Notes: generated by a model from the letters alone, not told the origin. Shown: positions 52,716-62,259, counted from the stretch's first letter. The stretch: 64,000 nt of DNA from Streptomyces noursei (GCF_001646665.1 NZ_LWBU01000141.1:1-64000), one strand, 5' to 3'. Made by a program: numbers and translations.

Positions 52716-55564
52716 GCGCGTGCCTCCGCCCCGGCGAGGTGGGCGGCCAGGGTGCGTACCGTGCGGTGCAGGTAGAGCTGCGGCAGGGGGAAGACGGGCA
52801 TCGCGGCCTCGCGGAGCGCGGCCAGCAGCCGTACGGCGAGCAGGGAGTTGCCGCCGAGGGTGAAGAAGTCGTCGTCCGGTCCGACGCGGAACCCGAAGAC
52901 CTTCTCCCACACGCCGCGCAGCCGGGTCTCCAGGTCGCCGGCCTCCTCGTCCGCCGCGGCCGGTGTGGTGCGCACGCCGGCGAGGGGCTCCGGCAGCCGG
53001 GACGTGTCGATCTTGCCGTTGGGGGTGAGCGGGAGGGCGGGCAGCGCGGTGACCGTCGACGGCACCATGTGCTCGGGCAGGAACCGTGCCGCGTGGCGCC
53101 GCACCTCCTCGGTGCCGGCCGCGGGCGCGGTGCCGTCGGGGCCTGGGGCCCCGTCCCCGCCGCGGAGCACCACATAGGCGTCCAGCCGCGCGCCGGCCGC
53201 GTCGCCCGGCTTCTGCCGCAGCACCACGGCGGCCGCCGCGACACCGGGCGCGTCCAGCAGCCGGGCGCGGATCTCGTCCAGCTCGATGCGGAAGCCGCGC
53301 AGCTTCACCTGGTTGTCGAGGCGCCCCAGGTGTTCCAGCCTGCCGTCGGGCAGGAGCCGGCCCCGGTCGCCGCTGCGGTACATGGGGCCGGGGGCGTGCG
53401 GGTCGGGGACGAAGCGCTGCGCGGTGAGTTCGGGCCGGTTCAGGTACTGGCCGGCCACTCCGGCCCCGCCGACGTGGATCTCGCCGGCGACGCCCGGGGG
53501 CAGCTCGCGGCCCTCGGGGTCGAGGACGTAGAGGTGCCAGCCGGGCAGCGGGTGCCCGACGGACCGCGAACCGGTCAGCGCCTCGCTGCGGGTGACGGTC
53601 TGGGCGGTGACGTGCACGGTGGTCTCGGTGATGCCGAACATGTTGACCAGCCGGCACCGCGACGCCGGGTGCCGGTCCAGCCAGGACAGCAGCGGGCGGG
53701 TGTCCAGCGGCTCGCCGCCGAAGACGACCAGGCGCACCGAGTCGGTCACCGGTTCGGCCCGGTCGGCCTCCATCAGCTGGGCGAACGCGCTCGGGGTCTG
53801 GCTGAGGACGGTCACCCGCTCCTCGCCCAGCAGCCGGGCGAACCGCTCGGGGTCCCGGGACGCCCAGTAGGGCACGACGACGAGCCGGCCGCCGGTCGTC
53901 AGGCAGCCCCAGATCTCCCAGACGGAGAAGTCGAAGGCGCTGGAGTGGAAGAGCGTCCACACGTCCCGGCCGCCGAGCCCGAAGTCCGCGCGGGTGGCGT
54001 CCATGAGGGCCGCCACGTTGCGGTGCGGGACGACGACGCCCTTGGGGCGGCCGGTGGAGCCGGAGGTGTAGATCACGTAGGCGGCGGCGTCGGCGGACAG
54101 GGGTCCGGGCTCCGGTGCCTCCCGGTCCGGGTCCGCCGCGGCGAGGGAGCCGGGGTGGACCGTCCGCACGCCCTCCGCGGCGGGGAAGGCGTCGGACTCG
54201 GTGACGACCAGGGACAGTTCCGCGTCCTCGGTCATGTACGCCAGCCGGTCGGCCGGGTAGGCGGGGTCCATCGGGACGTACGCCGCGCCCGTCTTGAGCA
54301 CCCCGAGCAGGATCACCACGAGGTCGGCCGTGCGGTCCAGGCAGACGCCCACCCGGTCCGCCGGTGCGACGCCGAGCGCCCGCAGCGCGCCGGCGATCCG
54401 CTCGGCCCGCTCATCGAGCTGACGGTACGTCAGCTCCGTGCCCTCGAAGGTGAGGGCCGTGGCGTCCGGGGTCCGTTCGGCCCAGGACCGCACGGTCTGT
54501 TCGATGCGTTCGCCGGCCGCCTCGGGCGCGGCGGGCGTGCGTCCCAGGCCGCCCAGGACGGCCAGGCGGCGCCGCTGGTCGTCGTCGAGGAGCGGGACGT
54601 CGGCCAGCGGCGTGTCCGGCCGTGCGGTGACCAGCGCCCGGTGGGCGGTGACCAGCATGCCGGTGAGCCATTCGACGGCGGAGTCGCCGAAGGCGGAGCG
54701 CCGGTGGTGGCACACCCCGGACAGGACGGTGGAGCCGTCGTCCGTCACGTGCACCGACAGCGGGTGGAGCGGGGCGAGGAACGGCCGGTCCTCGATGACC
54801 TCGGCCTTGAGGCCCTCGCCGGTGAGCACCTCGGCGGGCTCGGTGACGTACAGGCCGGCCGCGGGGGCGCGGGAGGGCACCGGTTCGGCGCGCCGGACGC
54901 GCTCCAGGTACTCCCCCACCGTGAGGGTGGCGTCGGCGGTGAACGTGAGGCTGTGGCCGGGGCCGGTGCCCAGTTCGACGTCGGGGCCGCCGGTGCAGCG
55001 CGCCAGGACCAGGCCGAGCGCCGCCGCGGCGGTGACGGCCGCCGGGGCCTCGCCGTGGACCGGGAGGGTGAAGGGGCGGCCGCCCGCGCCGGCCGTGCCG
55101 GGTTCGCCGAGGCCCCAGTCGGGGGCGGGCGACCGGTCGAGCCGGGCCACCTGCTCGCCGAGCCGCCCGGCGGCGTCGTGCGGCGCGGTGACCGGGGCGG
55201 TGGGCCGGGCGGCCGGGTCCAGCAGGGCGCGGGCCAGTTCGTACGGGTCCGCCGGCACCGCCCGGTGGGCGACGACGACGAGGTCGGCGCCCCCGTCGGC
55301 GTACCGCAGCAGGACCGCCCGCAGGCCGGGTCCCGTGGCCGGGTCGGTGGGGCGGGTCAGCTCGCGTTCCCGGGCGTGGGCCGCGGCGGGGGACTCCGCC
55401 CCGTCGGGCACGTCCTCGACCCACAGGCGGGCGCCTGCGGTGCCGGTGAGCAGCGCGAGGTCGCGGCCCAGCCGTTCGGGGTCGGCGCCGGTGTGGACGC
55501 GCAGGGCGACGGCGCGGCACAGCCGCCCGGCGGCGGAGGGGTCGTGGAGGTGGTCGTCGGTCAT
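52712..55564 (-). CDS. NRPS: degenerate C - A (Thr-like code) - T
   Basis: A 950-aa protein without TE. Residues 1-335 resemble a C domain but its active site is lost: HHxxxDG is replaced by HRAVPAD (100-106), and the domain is short. The A domain (about 350-860) has all core motifs: YTSGSTGRPKG, FDFSVWE, NMFGITETTVHVT, YRSGDRGRLLPDG and NGKID. Specificity residues D545 F546 W549 S588 V614 G616 M642 V650 H651 K851 give DFWSVGMVHK, close to threonine codes (DFWNIGMVHK). T domain about 880-945 with Ser907 in LGGNSL. ATG 55564 overlaps the SDR stop. It looks like a loading station that presents an activated residue to another carrier. Confidence 0.93.
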   Translation of the reverse strand: MTDDHLHDPSAAGRLCRAVALRVHTGADPERLGRDLALLTGTAGARLWVEDVPDGAESPAAAHARERELTRPTDPATGPGLRAVLLRYADGGADLVVVAHRAVPADPYELARALLDPAARPTAPVTAPHDAAGRLGEQVARLDRSPAPDWGLGEPGTAGAGGRPFTLPVHGEAPAAVTAAAALGLVLARCTGGPDVELGTGPGHSLTFTADATLTVGEYLERVRRAEPVPSRAPAAGLYVTEPAEVLTGEGLKAEVIEDRPFLAPLHPLSVHVTDDGSTVLSGVCHHRRSAFGDSAVEWLTGMLVTAHRALVTARPDTPLADVPLLDDDQRRRLAVLGGLGRTPAAPEAAGERIEQTVRSWAERTPDATALTFEGTELTYRQLDERAERIAGALRALGVAPADRVGVCLDRTADLVVILLGVLKTGAAYVPMDPAYPADRLAYMTEDAELSLVVTESDAFPAAEGVRTVHPGSLAAADPDREAPEPGPLSADAAAYVIYTSGSTGRPKGVVVPHRNVAALMDATRADFGLGGRDVWTLFHSSAFDFSVWEIWGCLTTGGRLVVVPYWASRDPERFARLLGEERVTVLSQTPSAFAQLMEADRAEPVTDSVRLVVFGGEPLDTRPLLSWLDRHPASRCRLVNMFGITETTVHVTAQTVTRSEALTGSRSVGHPLPGWHLYVLDPEGRELPPGVAGEIHVGGAGVAGQYLNRPELTAQRFVPDPHAPGPMYRSGDRGRLLPDGRLEHLGRLDNQVKLRGFRIELDEIRARLLDAPGVAAAAVVLRQKPGDAAGARLDAYVVLRGGDGAPGPDGTAPAAGTEEVRRHAARFLPEHMVPSTVTALPALPLTPNGKIDTSRLPEPLAGVRTTPAAADEEAGDLETRLRGVWEKVFGFRVGPDDDFFTLGGNSLLAVRLLAALREAAMPVFPLPQLYLHRTVRTLAAHLAGAEARA

Positions 55565-56448
55565 CGGCTGGTGAACCCTCCGTCCACGGTGACCGTCGAA
55601 CCGGTCACCTGTCGGGACTCGTCGGACGCGAGCCAGAGCGCGGCTCCCGCCACGTCGTCCGGCTCGATGAGCCGGTTCATCGGCTGGGCGGCCACGAAGG
55701 TCTGCTCGTGCTCCTCGACGGGGACGTCGAGGGAGCGGGCGATCTCGCTGAGCATGCGGCCCTCGGCCGCCTCGTCGTCGCGCACCGAGCCGGGGCACAG
55801 GGCGTTCACGCGGACCCCGAACGGCGCGAGGTCCAGGGCGGCGGCCTTGGTGAGGCCGACCAGCGCGTGCTTGGCGGTGACGTACCCGGCGAAATGGCGG
55901 TAGCCGACGAGGCCGGCGGTCGAGGCGACGTTGACGATGCTGCCCGAGCGCTGCCGGGTCATGGCTCCGCCGACGGCCCGGATCATCCGCCAGGCGCCGG
56001 AGACGTCGACGTCGAGCATCAGGTCCCACTCGTCGGGCGTGATGTCGTGCACGGTCTTGCCCGAGGGGGCGGCGATCCCGGCGTTGTTGAGCAGGACGTC
56101 GATCCTGCCGAACCGGTCGAGGGCCGCGTCCACCACGGCGCGGACGTCCTCGGTGTCGCGGACGTCGGCGGGCACGGTGACGACGGACCCGGCGCCCTGC
56201 TCGCGGCAGAGGAGCGCGGTGTGGGCCAGCTGGTCGGCCGTGCCCAGCGGGTAGGGCACCCCGGGCAGGTCGCGGCCGATGTCGGTGAGGAGCAGGTCGG
56301 CGCCGGCCCGGGCGTACGCCACCGCGCACGCCCGGCCGATCCCGCGTGCGGCGCCGGTGACCAGGGCGGTCCTCCCGGCGAGCCGGCCGGGCGGGCGCCC
56401 GGCCGGTGCGGTCGGCACGTCGTGTGCCGTCGGGGCGGGTGCGGTCAC
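55561..56448 (-). CDS. SDR oxidoreductase with mycofactocin-type insertion
   Basis: A 295-aa classical short-chain dehydrogenase: TGAARGIG (31-38), NNAG (121-124), Ser176, Tyr189-x3-Lys193. After beta-2 it carries a roughly 25-residue insertion (about 58-82, DIGRDLPGVPYPLGTADQLA) that closely resembles the insert of mycofactocin-coupled and carveol-dehydrogenase-type SDRs, which hold NAD tightly and need an external redox partner. GTG 56448 overlaps the thioesterase stop (GTGA). In an NRPS operon it would most simply oxidise or reduce a hydroxyl or keto group on the amino acid or product. No mycofactocin genes are visible in the window. Confidence 0.9.
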   Translation of the reverse strand: MTAPAPTAHDVPTAPAGRPPGRLAGRTALVTGAARGIGRACAVAYARAGADLLLTDIGRDLPGVPYPLGTADQLAHTALLCREQGAGSVVTVPADVRDTEDVRAVVDAALDRFGRIDVLLNNAGIAAPSGKTVHDITPDEWDLMLDVDVSGAWRMIRAVGGAMTRQRSGSIVNVASTAGLVGYRHFAGYVTAKHALVGLTKAAALDLAPFGVRVNALCPGSVRDDEAAEGRMLSEIARSLDVPVEEHEQTFVAAQPMNRLIEPDDVAGAALWLASDESRQVTGSTVTVDGGFTSR

Positions 56449-57161
56449 CGTCGCACCGCCAGTCCGGCCAGCTCGGCGTCGAGCAGGCGCATCAGGCCGT
56501 CGGGCGACTCCACCACGTACATGTGCCCGCCGGGCAGTTCGGCGTGGTGGTACGCGGCCGTGGTGGCCGCCTCCCACTCCCCCGCCTCGTCGCGCGAGAC
56601 GAGTTCGTCGTGGTCGCCCCGTACGGACACGACGGGGACGGGGAGGGGCTTGCCGGAGGGCGCCCGGTAGTTCTCGTGCATCTCCACGTCGGCGCGGAGC
56701 GGCGGCAGGAGCATCTCGCGCAGGTCGGGGTGCTCCAGTGCCGGGTGGGTGTACCCGGCGAACTCCCGCACCTGCGCCAGGAACGCCTCGTCGGTGAGGC
56801 CGGTGGCCCTGGTCCGGCGCTGCGTCCAGGGGCCGGGCGAGCCGCTGACGATGAGCTTGACCACCTCGGGCCGGCCCAGGGCGCACAGCCGGTGGGCCAT
56901 CTCGTAGGCGAGGACGGCGCCGAGGCTGTGGCCGAACAGGGCGACGGCGGGGCTGCCGGCGATCCGGTCGAGGACGGACGGCAGCAGGTCGTCGACGGCG
57001 GCGACTACATCGGTGTGCAGCGGCTCGCCGAAGCGCTCCTCACGGCCCGGGAGCTGGACGGGGGTGATGAGGACGGTGTCGCTGCCGTACTCCTGGCAGC
57101 GGCGGTACACCGAGGCGCCGGCGCCGGCGAACGGGAAGCACAGGACGGGTATCTGCGGCAT
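56445..57161 (-). CDS. type II thioesterase
   Basis: A 238-aa alpha/beta hydrolase of the GrsT/type II TE family: CFPFAGAGASVYR at the start, nucleophile in GHSLG (Ser79), Asp in VRGDHDE and His in LPGGHMYV. These enzymes clear misprimed or stalled acyl groups from carrier proteins. The nucleophile is the normal Ser, unlike the Cys of the TE domain in the upstream NRPS, which makes a sequencing artefact in the latter less likely to be a shared error. ATG 57161 lies one base after the NRPS stop codon, so expression is coupled. Confidence 0.95.
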   Translation of the reverse strand: MPQIPVLCFPFAGAGASVYRRCQEYGSDTVLITPVQLPGREERFGEPLHTDVVAAVDDLLPSVLDRIAGSPAVALFGHSLGAVLAYEMAHRLCALGRPEVVKLIVSGSPGPWTQRRTRATGLTDEAFLAQVREFAGYTHPALEHPDLREMLLPPLRADVEMHENYRAPSGKPLPVPVVSVRGDHDELVSRDEAGEWEAATTAAYHHAELPGGHMYVVESPDGLMRLLDAELAGLAVRR

Positions 57162-57162
57162 G

Positions 57163-60100
57163 TCAGCCCTCCATCTCGGTCGTGGTGGCCCACGCCCGCT
57201 CGATCAGTTCGCCGGTGCCGGCGGGGTTTCCTCGTACGAAGTAGTGGCCGCCGGACGCCAGCCGCTGGAAGCGCACGTCCTCGGCGAGCAGCTCCCAGGA
57301 GCGGTGGGCCTCGGCGGCGTGGGTGAGGCCCTCGTCGTCGTCGGCGACGACGACCGTGAACGGCGCTTCGATGCGCCGTCCGGACGGCTGCTCGGTGCGC
57401 CCGATGAAGTAGCGGTAGCCGCCGCACACGTCGTGGCGGAACGAGTCGCCGAGGAAGGAGATGTAGCGGTGGTCGAGGCCGTCCAGTTCGCTGTAGCCGG
57501 TCTCCTCGACCATGTACGTGATGATCTCCTCGTCGCTCCAGCCGTCGATCATGGCGATGGACTCGCGCATGTCGGAGGCGGGCGGCAGCAGCTTGGACCC
57601 GATGAAGACGTGCCGGAGGTCGAAGCCGCGCTCCTCCAGGACGCGGGCCAGTTCGACGGTGACCGCGGCGCCGCCGCAGTGGCCCCAGAGGATCAGCGGC
57701 AGGTCGGCGCGCTGCTCGATCTCGTCGACGATCCGCACCACGGTCTCGGTGACGTCGGTGAACTCGCCCCGGCGCTCGGGGCTGTGGCCCGGCTGTTCGA
57801 CGCCGTACACGACGAGGTCGGGGGTGAGCTTCTCGATCGCCTCGGCGAGCGGTTTGAAGTTCACCGGGTGGCCGCAGGGGTACGGGACGCAGATCACCGC
57901 TCCGAGGGCGGCCTCGCCGGGGGCGCTGGTCAGCCGCTGGAGCAGCTCGCCGTCCTCCTGGCCGGCGCCGTCCTCGCGCGCGGAGCGCTCGTCCACCAGG
58001 GCGGCCAGTTCACCGAGGCGTGAGATGCGGGTGAGGTCGGAGAGGGTGACCAGTCCGTCGAGTTCCAGCACGACGCGGAGCGCCGACAGGGAGTTGCCGC
58101 CGAGGGCGAAGAAGTCGCCGTCGCGGGCGATGGCGGAGGGCGGGGTGCCGAGGACGTTCGCCCAGGCCTCCCGGATGCGGGTGACGGTGGCCTCGGACGC
58201 GCTGCCGGCGGTGGTGGCGGCCGGGTCCGCCGCCCGGGTGGCGGGGCCGGGCGTGCGGCCCAGCAGGGCGAGGTCCTCGTCCGCGAGCAGGGCGTGGGCG
58301 TCGTGCGGCGCGTCGGGCTCCGCGGCCATCAGCTCCAGCACCCGCACGAAGTAGCCGCCGATGCGGTCGATCTGCGCCTCGTCGTACAGGTGGGTGTGGA
58401 AGTGCAGGCAGAGCTGGAGCTCGTCGTCGAAGAAGTGCCGGGAGAACTCGGTGCGGAACGGGAACTCCGTCTCGGAGTCGACCCGCATGTCCAGCATGGA
58501 GAACTCCGGCAGCTTCTTCAGGTTCTGGAGCAGGTAGAAGTGGGTGAAGTTGAAGGTGGTGCTGAACAGGACGCGCTGGGTGGCGAGGTCCTGCTTCATC
58601 CGGGCCATGGGGTAGCGCCGGTGGGGCAGCAGGTCGACCTCGGCGCGGTACACGCGGCGGATCAGGTCGGCCCAGGTCCCGCCGGCCAGGTCGACCTGGA
58701 AGGGCACGGTGTTGAGGTGCAGGCCGAGGGTGGTCTCCGCGCCCGGCAGCTCGGGCCGGCCGCTGTGCTCGTAGCCGGTCATCACGGTGTCCTGGCCGGA
58801 CACCAGGGCGAGGACCTTCATGTGGGCGGCGAGCAGCACGTCCTTGAAGGGCACCGACAGCGCGTCGGCGGTGGCCTCGATGCGCTGGGTGAGCCCGCTC
58901 GGCAGGGGCACGTCCCGCAGGACGACGCGGAAGTCGTCGGTGGGCTCGGCACCGGGCCGGGGCGGGACGTCGGCGGGGTGCGGGTCCTGGAGCACCTTCA
59001 GCCAGAAGTCCCGGGACTGCGGGGAGCGCAGTGCCTCGGTCTCCAGGCCGACGAAGTTGCGCAGGTGGTTGTCGACGGGCGGGCGGGAGGTGTCGCGGCC
59101 TTCGCGCAGCTGGTGGTACAGCTCGAACAGCTGGGTGTGGAGCAGGGAGATGGACCAGCCGTCGAGTGCCGAGTTGTGCTGGCTGACGGTGTAGCGGAAC
59201 AGGTCGTCGCCGAGCACCTGGACGTGCAGGGTGACCAGTCCGCCCTCCTCCCACACGAAGCGGCGGGCCTTCTCCGCGGCCAGCCACTCCTGGTGCCAGG
59301 TCTCCTGCCCGGCGGCGTCGAGGTGGCGCAGGTCGGCGACGGTCAGCGGCGGGGCGACCTCCCGGTGCACGATCTGGAGGAACTCGCTGTAGCCGGTGAG
59401 GTGGTAGGTGGTGCGCAGGATCGGGTGGCGCGCCGTGAGGAGGCGTACGGCCTCGGTGAAGGCCTCGGTGTCGAAGGTGCCGGTGATCGAGTAGCTCAGC
59501 ACGTCGTGGTACTGGCCGAGGCCGCCGGTGATCTCGGTCTGGAAGATCAGACCGGCCTGGAGCATGGAGAGCGGGTAGGCGTCCTCTGCGTCCTCCGGGA
59601 GCAGGGCCCGGTCGGCGTCGCCGATCAGCTCGAAGGGCCGGAACGCGCCGCGGGCCGCGACGTCCGCCTCGGCCGTCGCGGACTCGTCCGCGTCCTCGAT
59701 GCAGCGGGCGAGCCGGGCGATGGTCTGGTGCTTGAAGAGCTGCTGGAAGGTGAACTCCAGGCCCGCCTCGCGGGCCTTGGCGAGGACCGGCACGAAGTGG
59801 ATCGAGTTCCCGCCGAGGGCGAAGAAGTTGTCGTCGACGCCGATCCGGTCGCGTCCGAGGACCTCGCGCCAGATCTCGGCGAGGGTCTTCTCGTGCTCGG
59901 TGCGCGGGGCGACGTGGCCGGCGGGCTTCGGGCGCAGCGCGTCGGGGCTGCGCAGGGCCGCGCGGTCCAGCTTGCCGTTGGGGGTGAGCGGCAGTTCGTC
60001 GAGGGCGAGGATGCGGCCGGGCACCATGTAGGCGGGCAGCGCCTCGCGCAGGTGGTCCTTGAGCGCGCTCTCGGCCGGTGCTTCGCCGGCCGGGACGACG

Positions 60101-62190
60101 AAGCCCCGCAGGGAGGCGGTCAGTCCGTCGTCGACGGCGACCACCGCGGCGTCCCGGACGTCCGGGTGGGCCCGCAGCCGTTCCTCGATCTCGCCCGGTT
60201 CGACGCGGAAGCCGCGGACCTTCACCTGGAGGTCGACGCGCCCGAGGTAGTCGAGGGTGCCGTCGGGCAGCCACCGGGCGCGGTCGCCGGTGCGGTAGAG
60301 GCGCTCCTCGCCGACCGCGGCGCCGCCGGTGAACCTCTCGGCGGTCAGCTCCGGTCTGTCGAGGTAGCCGCGGGCCAGGCCGACGCCGGCCACGTGGAGT
60401 TCACCGGGCATGCCCACGGGGCAGGGGTGGCCCTGGTCGTCGAGGACGTGCAAGCGGATGTTGTCGATCGGCCGGCCGATGGGCAGCCGGGCGCGGTGGG
60501 CGGCCCGGTCGAGGCCGGTGACGGGCTGGTGGGTGACATCGACGGTCGCCTCGGTGGGACCGTAGAGGTTGATCAGGCGGGCCTCGGGGAGCAGTTCGGC
60601 GAAGTGCGCGGCCTGGGCGGGGGTGAGGGCCTCGCCGCTGGCGAAGACCTGCCGTACGGTCCGGGCCCGGGTGGCGTCGCCGAACCGGTCGAGGTGGCCG
60701 AGGAACATGCTGAGCATCGACGGCACGAAGTGCAGGGTCGTCACGGAGTGCCGGTCGAGCGCGGCGAGCAGCTCGGCGGGGTCCTTCTCGGCGCCGGGTG
60801 CGGGCAGGGCGAGGGCGGCCCCGGCGAGGGACCACCAGAACAGCTCCCAGACGGAGACGTCGAAGGAGACGGAGGTCTTCTGCAGGATGACGTCGCCGGC
60901 CGCGAGGGGGTAGGCGTTCTGCATCCAGGCGAGCCGGTTGACGGCGCTGCGGTGCTCCACCTGCACGCCCTTGGGGCGGCCGGTCGAGCCGGAGGTGTAG
61001 ATGACGTACGCCACGTCGCCGGCGCCGCCCGCGGGGGCTGCCGGGGCGTCGGCACCGGCGTACGCGGCGGCGTCCTCGAGGTCGAGCGCCGGGGTGTCGC
61101 CGAGCAGTGCGGTGAACCGGGCCTGGGTGAGCGCGAGGCGCGCCCCGCTGTCGGCGAGGAGGAAGTCGATGCGGGCCTGCGGGTAGGAGGGGTCGACGGG
61201 CAGGTAGGCGCCGCCCGCCTTCAGTACGGCGAGGAGTCCCGTCATCATCTCGGGCGAGCGCTCGGCGACCAGGGCGACGACGGTGCCGGGGCCGACGCCG
61301 CGTCCGCGCAGGGTGTGCGCGAGCCGGTCGGAGCGGGCGTCGAGTTCGCCGTACGTCACGGTGCCGGCGTCGGTGAGGAGCGCGGGGGCCCCGGGGGTGC
61401 GGGCGGCCTGCGCGGTGAACAGGCCGTGCAGGGTGGCATCGCGGTCGAAGGGCCGCTCGGTGGCGTTGCTCGCCTCGATGATCGCCGCGTCCTCGTCCGT
61501 CCACAGCCACAGGTCGGTGACCCGCCGGTCGGGTTCCGAGGTGGCGAGGTCAAGCAGCAGGGCGTAGTGGCCGGCGATGCGGTGGACGGAGTCCTCGGCG
61601 AGGCGGTCGGTGTCGTACGTGACGGTGACGACGAGTCCGTCGTCCTCGCGGGAGACGGTGAAGCGGGTGGCGGCGGGGGTGGCGTACCCGGCGTCGTGGA
61701 AGCCGGTCAGCTCGATGGCGGTGTCGAAGGCGTCGGCGCGGCCCAGTTCGGCGGCGAGGGCGGCGATGTCGCAGTCCTGGTGGCGCTCGGCCTCCTTGAC
61801 GGCGGCGGCGACCCGGGCGAGGAGTTCGCGCAGGGTGCCGGTGGGGGCGGTGCGCAGCAGGAGCGGTCCGCCGGCGTGGCCGGGGGCGGCGCCGCGGGTG
61901 GGCTGGGCGACGACGACGTCCTCCTGGCCGGTGCTGCGGCCGACGAGGGCGATCAGGGCGGCGGTCAGGACGATGTGCAGTTGCTCCGGCCGGTCGCGGC
62001 TGACGCGGTCGAGGCGGGCGGTCAGTTCGGGTCCGAGGCGTACCGCGTGGGTGGCGGTGGGCACCCGCTCCCGGTCCGCCGGCGGGCGGAAGTCGGACAG
62101 GAAGCCGGAGGTCTCCGTGAGCGCGGCCAGCTGGGATCGCCAGTGGGCGGCCTGCGCGGAGGGTGCTGCCTCGGGGTGGTGCGACGGCAT
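57163..62190 (-). CDS. NRPS: C-fragment - A (Ser) - T - C (HN) - T - TE (Cys)
   Basis: A 1675-aa protein. Residues 1-240: only the C-terminal lobe of a C domain (no HHxxxDG). A domain about 245-755 with code D444 V445 W448 H487 F516 S518 L542 V550 D551 K740 (DVWHFSLVDK), as in serine-activating domains. T1 about 765-835 (Ser796). A complete-length C domain about 865-1295 whose active site reads HNSALDG (1005-1011), Asn replacing the second, catalytic His. T2 about 1335-1400 (Ser1367) with no A domain of its own. TE about 1425-1670 with GHCGG (Cys1505 at the nucleophile position), His1649 in SGGHYF and acidic ADDDE near 1617. ATG 62190 has AGGAG 6 nt upstream. It probably completes and releases the peptide. 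Confidence 0.95.
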   Translation of the reverse strand: MPSHHPEAAPSAQAAHWRSQLAALTETSGFLSDFRPPADRERVPTATHAVRLGPELTARLDRVSRDRPEQLHIVLTAALIALVGRSTGQEDVVVAQPTRGAAPGHAGGPLLLRTAPTGTLRELLARVAAAVKEAERHQDCDIAALAAELGRADAFDTAIELTGFHDAGYATPAATRFTVSREDDGLVVTVTYDTDRLAEDSVHRIAGHYALLLDLATSEPDRRVTDLWLWTDEDAAIIEASNATERPFDRDATLHGLFTAQAARTPGAPALLTDAGTVTYGELDARSDRLAHTLRGRGVGPGTVVALVAERSPEMMTGLLAVLKAGGAYLPVDPSYPQARIDFLLADSGARLALTQARFTALLGDTPALDLEDAAAYAGADAPAAPAGGAGDVAYVIYTSGSTGRPKGVQVEHRSAVNRLAWMQNAYPLAAGDVILQKTSVSFDVSVWELFWWSLAGAALALPAPGAEKDPAELLAALDRHSVTTLHFVPSMLSMFLGHLDRFGDATRARTVRQVFASGEALTPAQAAHFAELLPEARLINLYGPTEATVDVTHQPVTGLDRAAHRARLPIGRPIDNIRLHVLDDQGHPCPVGMPGELHVAGVGLARGYLDRPELTAERFTGGAAVGEERLYRTGDRARWLPDGTLDYLGRVDLQVKVRGFRVEPGEIEERLRAHPDVRDAAVVAVDDGLTASLRGFVVPAGEAPAESALKDHLREALPAYMVPGRILALDELPLTPNGKLDRAALRSPDALRPKPAGHVAPRTEHEKTLAEIWREVLGRDRIGVDDNFFALGGNSIHFVPVLAKAREAGLEFTFQQLFKHQTIARLARCIEDADESATAEADVAARGAFRPFELIGDADRALLPEDAEDAYPLSMLQAGLIFQTEITGGLGQYHDVLSYSITGTFDTEAFTEAVRLLTARHPILRTTYHLTGYSEFLQIVHREVAPPLTVADLRHLDAAGQETWHQEWLAAEKARRFVWEEGGLVTLHVQVLGDDLFRYTVSQHNSALDGWSISLLHTQLFELYHQLREGRDTSRPPVDNHLRNFVGLETEALRSPQSRDFWLKVLQDPHPADVPPRPGAEPTDDFRVVLRDVPLPSGLTQRIEATADALSVPFKDVLLAAHMKVLALVSGQDTVMTGYEHSGRPELPGAETTLGLHLNTVPFQVDLAGGTWADLIRRVYRAEVDLLPHRRYPMARMKQDLATQRVLFSTTFNFTHFYLLQNLKKLPEFSMLDMRVDSETEFPFRTEFSRHFFDDELQLCLHFHTHLYDEAQIDRIGGYFVRVLELMAAEPDAPHDAHALLADEDLALLGRTPGPATRAADPAATTAGSASEATVTRIREAWANVLGTPPSAIARDGDFFALGGNSLSALRVVLELDGLVTLSDLTRISRLGELAALVDERSAREDGAGQEDGELLQRLTSAPGEAALGAVICVPYPCGHPVNFKPLAEAIEKLTPDLVVYGVEQPGHSPERRGEFTDVTETVVRIVDEIEQRADLPLILWGHCGGAAVTVELARVLEERGFDLRHVFIGSKLLPPASDMRESIAMIDGWSDEEIITYMVEETGYSELDGLDHRYISFLGDSFRHDVCGGYRYFIGRTEQPSGRRIEAPFTVVVADDDEGLTHAAEAHRSWELLAEDVRFQRLASGGHYFVRGNPAGTGELIERAWATTTEMEG

Positions 62191-62259
62191 AGGTGTCTCC
62201 TGGATCGAGCTGCGAGTGAGTGCGTGACGGGCTGTGCGTGTGCGTGGTGCCGTGTGCAG

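Noticed and set aside
52712..62190. Assignment to a named natural product
   Set aside because: The assembly line is cut by the window and no known cluster could be matched from memory with confidence.
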